DNA of 64,000 nucleotides. Origin: a gamma proteobacterium symbiont of Ctena orbiculata (GTDB lineage Bacteria; Pseudomonadota; Gammaproteobacteria; Chromatiales; Chromatiaceae). The stretch lies in contig QBVC01000034.1 of NCBI GenBank assembly GCA_003058495.1, forward strand, positions 1 to 64,000. Direction: 5' to 3'. Below the pieces are notes generated by a model. That model worked only from the letters and a program-made list of their open reading frames with translations. It did not search any database and had not been told where the DNA came from. The translations under genes were made by a program, and so were the position numbers. Below, piece by piece: positions 62,636 through 64,000 of the stretch. The stretch's first letter is position 1, and every line of letters starts with the position of its first letter.

Positions 62636-63532
62636 CTACTGGTTGGGATCCCAGAAGTTTGACGGGTCATAGGGGGCGGGAGCCGCACCATAGCCGTAGG
62701 GCCCGTAGCCATAGCCGGGTCCCTGGCCGTAGCCGGGCGCGTAGCCCGGCGCCATGCCCGGGTTGAATTCTTTCTGCTGCATGCCGCAGCCATGGCGCTC
62801 CATGGCGCACCCCTGGCCCATGCCGCCTCGATGCATCATGCCCATGTGGCGCCGGTGCATGGCGTGGCACGCCGCCCGCTCTTCGTCGCTCATTCCCTCG
62901 ATGACCTTCTGATGCTTGGCCCACTCGTCATCCATCGCCTGCTGACGCGCCACCCAGGGCGGTGTCTCCGGCATCTCGATTCCCTGCTCCTGGGCACGGG
63001 AGCGCATCTCCTGATAGCGCTGCTGACGATAGGCATCCCGCTCCTCCTGGGTCATCGACATCATCTGTTGCCGATGCTCCATGCGCTCTTCCATGCCTGG
63101 GCGCAGGGATTGCCCCGGCTGATTCAGCCAGGGGGGGCGCTCAGGCAGCATGACGCCGGCCTCTTCCGCCCTTTTCCTCAATGCCTGATACTGCTCTTCG
63201 CGGGCCTTCCAGTGGTCTCTTCTCGTGGCGTAATCCGCCCGGGCGGCCGCCGGGGTTTCACTGCCCGACCCGGTCGGGGCGCTATCGACCGCTTCAGCAG
63301 TCGCCTCCTCCGTTGCGGGCACTTCCGCCGTTTCTGTCGCCACCGCGGGACCCACGGCTACCCCCGTCTGTGCTTCCTCCCCGGTGGTTGCCACGGCATC
63401 CTGCTGGTTTGTCATCTCCTCCGAAGCCTCAGCCTGCATCTCGGTCGAGCCCTCTGTCTCTTCCGCCGATAGCGGGAGACTGAGCGGTAATACCAAGACG
63501 AAGGTCAGGGTGAGCGCCGTATAGTTGGTCAT
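62636..63532 (-). CDS. Secreted Met/His-rich repeat protein
   Basis: 298 residues from the ATG at 63532 with GGAGG ten bases upstream. A signal peptide (TLTFVLVLPLSLPLSA) is followed by an acidic, Glu/Ala/Thr-rich linker (about residues 25-100). Next comes a helical part with two repeats, AEEAGVMLPERPPWLNQPG / AQEQGIEMPETPPWVARQ. A Met/His/Cys-rich segment (MHRRHMGMMHRGGMGQGCAMERHGCGMQQ) looks metal-binding, and the end is Gly/Tyr/Pro-rich (GYAPGYGQGPGYGYGPYGYG). No family was assigned with confidence. It is predicted periplasmic or surface. Confidence 0.75.
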   Translation of the reverse strand: MTNYTALTLTFVLVLPLSLPLSAEETEGSTEMQAEASEEMTNQQDAVATTGEEAQTGVAVGPAVATETAEVPATEEATAEAVDSAPTGSGSETPAAARADYATRRDHWKAREEQYQALRKRAEEAGVMLPERPPWLNQPGQSLRPGMEERMEHRQQMMSMTQEERDAYRQQRYQEMRSRAQEQGIEMPETPPWVARQQAMDDEWAKHQKVIEGMSDEERAACHAMHRRHMGMMHRGGMGQGCAMERHGCGMQQKEFNPGMAPGYAPGYGQGPGYGYGPYGYGAAPAPYDPSNFWDPNQ

Positions 63533-63611
63533 AGCTAGATATCCTCCACTGGTCCTGACAGACACTGATTTTTTGTTTTAACGAGATGGTCGACCCTAAT
63601 CCTGATCAGGT

Positions 63612-64000
63612 CTACTCTGCAGCTGCGGGCTGCCCCTGTTCACTATTCTTGTTCTTCGCCTTGAGGGATGCAACCTTCTGTGCCAATTCCGCCAGTAATC
63701 CCTCCATCCCCTTGCTCTTCACCAGGTTGCGGAACGAGGTGCGGTAGTTGCTCACCAGGCTGACCCCGTCAACGGTGACATCATAGGCATACCAGTCGTC
63801 CTTGCGAAAGCGCATCTTGTAGCTGACCGCCAGCTCCTTGTTTGCCGCCACGATGTAGGTCTGCACATTCGCCAGTTTGCCCTTGGTCCGCTCCCGGCCC
63901 ATGCGCACGGTCTGGTCGGCATAGCTGTCGATGGCGGAGAAGTAGGTCTGCTCCAACAGCTCCCTGAAGAGGGTGATGAACTGCTCCCGCTGGGGCTTGG
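63612..64000 (-). CDS. mlaC: MlaC-type phospholipid-binding protein, C-terminal part
   Basis: The frame is open to the right edge and truncated there. The visible part reads KPQREQFITLFRELLEQTYFSAIDSYADQTVRM, then IVAANKELAVSYKMRFRKDDWYAYDVTVDGVSLVSNYRTSF and the usual end. This is the C-terminal part of the MlaC/Ttg2D family, which carries phospholipids between the outer-membrane and inner-membrane Mla complexes. The tail is Lys/Glu/Gln/Ala-rich. Confidence 0.9.
   Translation of the reverse strand, partial: KPQREQFITLFRELLEQTYFSAIDSYADQTVRMGRERTKGKLANVQTYIVAANKELAVSYKMRFRKDDWYAYDVTVDGVSLVSNYRTSFRNLVKSKGMEGLLAELAQKVASLKAKNKNSEQGQPAAAE

Overview
The window looks like chromosomal DNA of a GC-rich gammaproteobacterium. 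The blocks sspB-sspA-petCBA-nif3 / degS(algW) / murA-hisG-hisD-hisC, pstSCAB-phoU, feoABC and asmA-mutY-yggX are typical gammaproteobacterial gene orders, and the cytochrome b Qo motif is PVWY. A Chromatiales-like or sulfur-oxidising relative is plausible, but that is inference. No complete replicon features are present.

Layout. (1) 1-4261 is an AT-rich accessory block: a chromosomal integron. A long integron integrase (+ strand, 2858-4261) faces away from an array of at least five gene cassettes on the - strand. The cassettes are separated by five recognisable attC sites and carry small membrane proteins, a lipoprotein and unknown proteins. At the left edge an IS-type transposase gene starts within about 70 bp of the last attC. 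(2) 4484-9447: tRNA-Phe, then yggX-mutY-asmA-like, small proteins and tRNA-Gly. (3) 9532-16313: acyl-CoA ligase, thiSG, trmB, fetAB, a palindromic repeat cluster, a macrodomain deacetylase and a DUF3301 protein. (4) 16332-28100: sspAB, the cytochrome bc1 operon, NIF3, a DegS-type protease, a class III cyclase-PilZ fusion, murA and hisGDC. (5) 28210-39017: a papain-like protein, a secreted protein, a fructosamine-kinase-like protein, priA with DnaA boxes upstream, an FG-GAP repeat lipoprotein, glycogen phosphorylase and a PhoPQ-activated pathogenicity-related protein. (6) 39175-45524: phosphate regulon (phoB, pstS, pstC, pstA, pstB, phoU) with Pho-box-like sites but no phoR. (7) 45669-48542: a PilZ protein, argS and a SPOR protein. 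(8) 48698-49926: an AT-richer divergent membrane protein/AraC regulator pair. (9) 50007-55161: a Cpx-like envelope-stress cluster (intradiol-dioxygenase-like lipoprotein, histidine kinase, CpxR-type regulator, CpxP/Spy-like protein, EF-hand protein, small secreted protein). Four of its intergenic regions carry the CpxR-type direct repeat GTAAA-N5-GTAAA. (10) 55328-58192: feoABC with a Fur box. (11) 58282-64000: methyltransferase, CLC channel, PPK2, an NnrU/ICMT-like methyltransferase, a Met/His-rich secreted protein and the end of mlaC.

The most notable items are the integron with its N-terminally extended integrase and unknown cassettes, the compact putative Cpx regulon defined by 10-bp-phased repeats, the cyclase-PilZ fusion, and a 215-bp MITE-like palindromic element. 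Starts were moved from the ORF track (which treats GTG/TTG as Met) wherever an ATG with a better ribosome binding site or family-consistent N-terminus exists.
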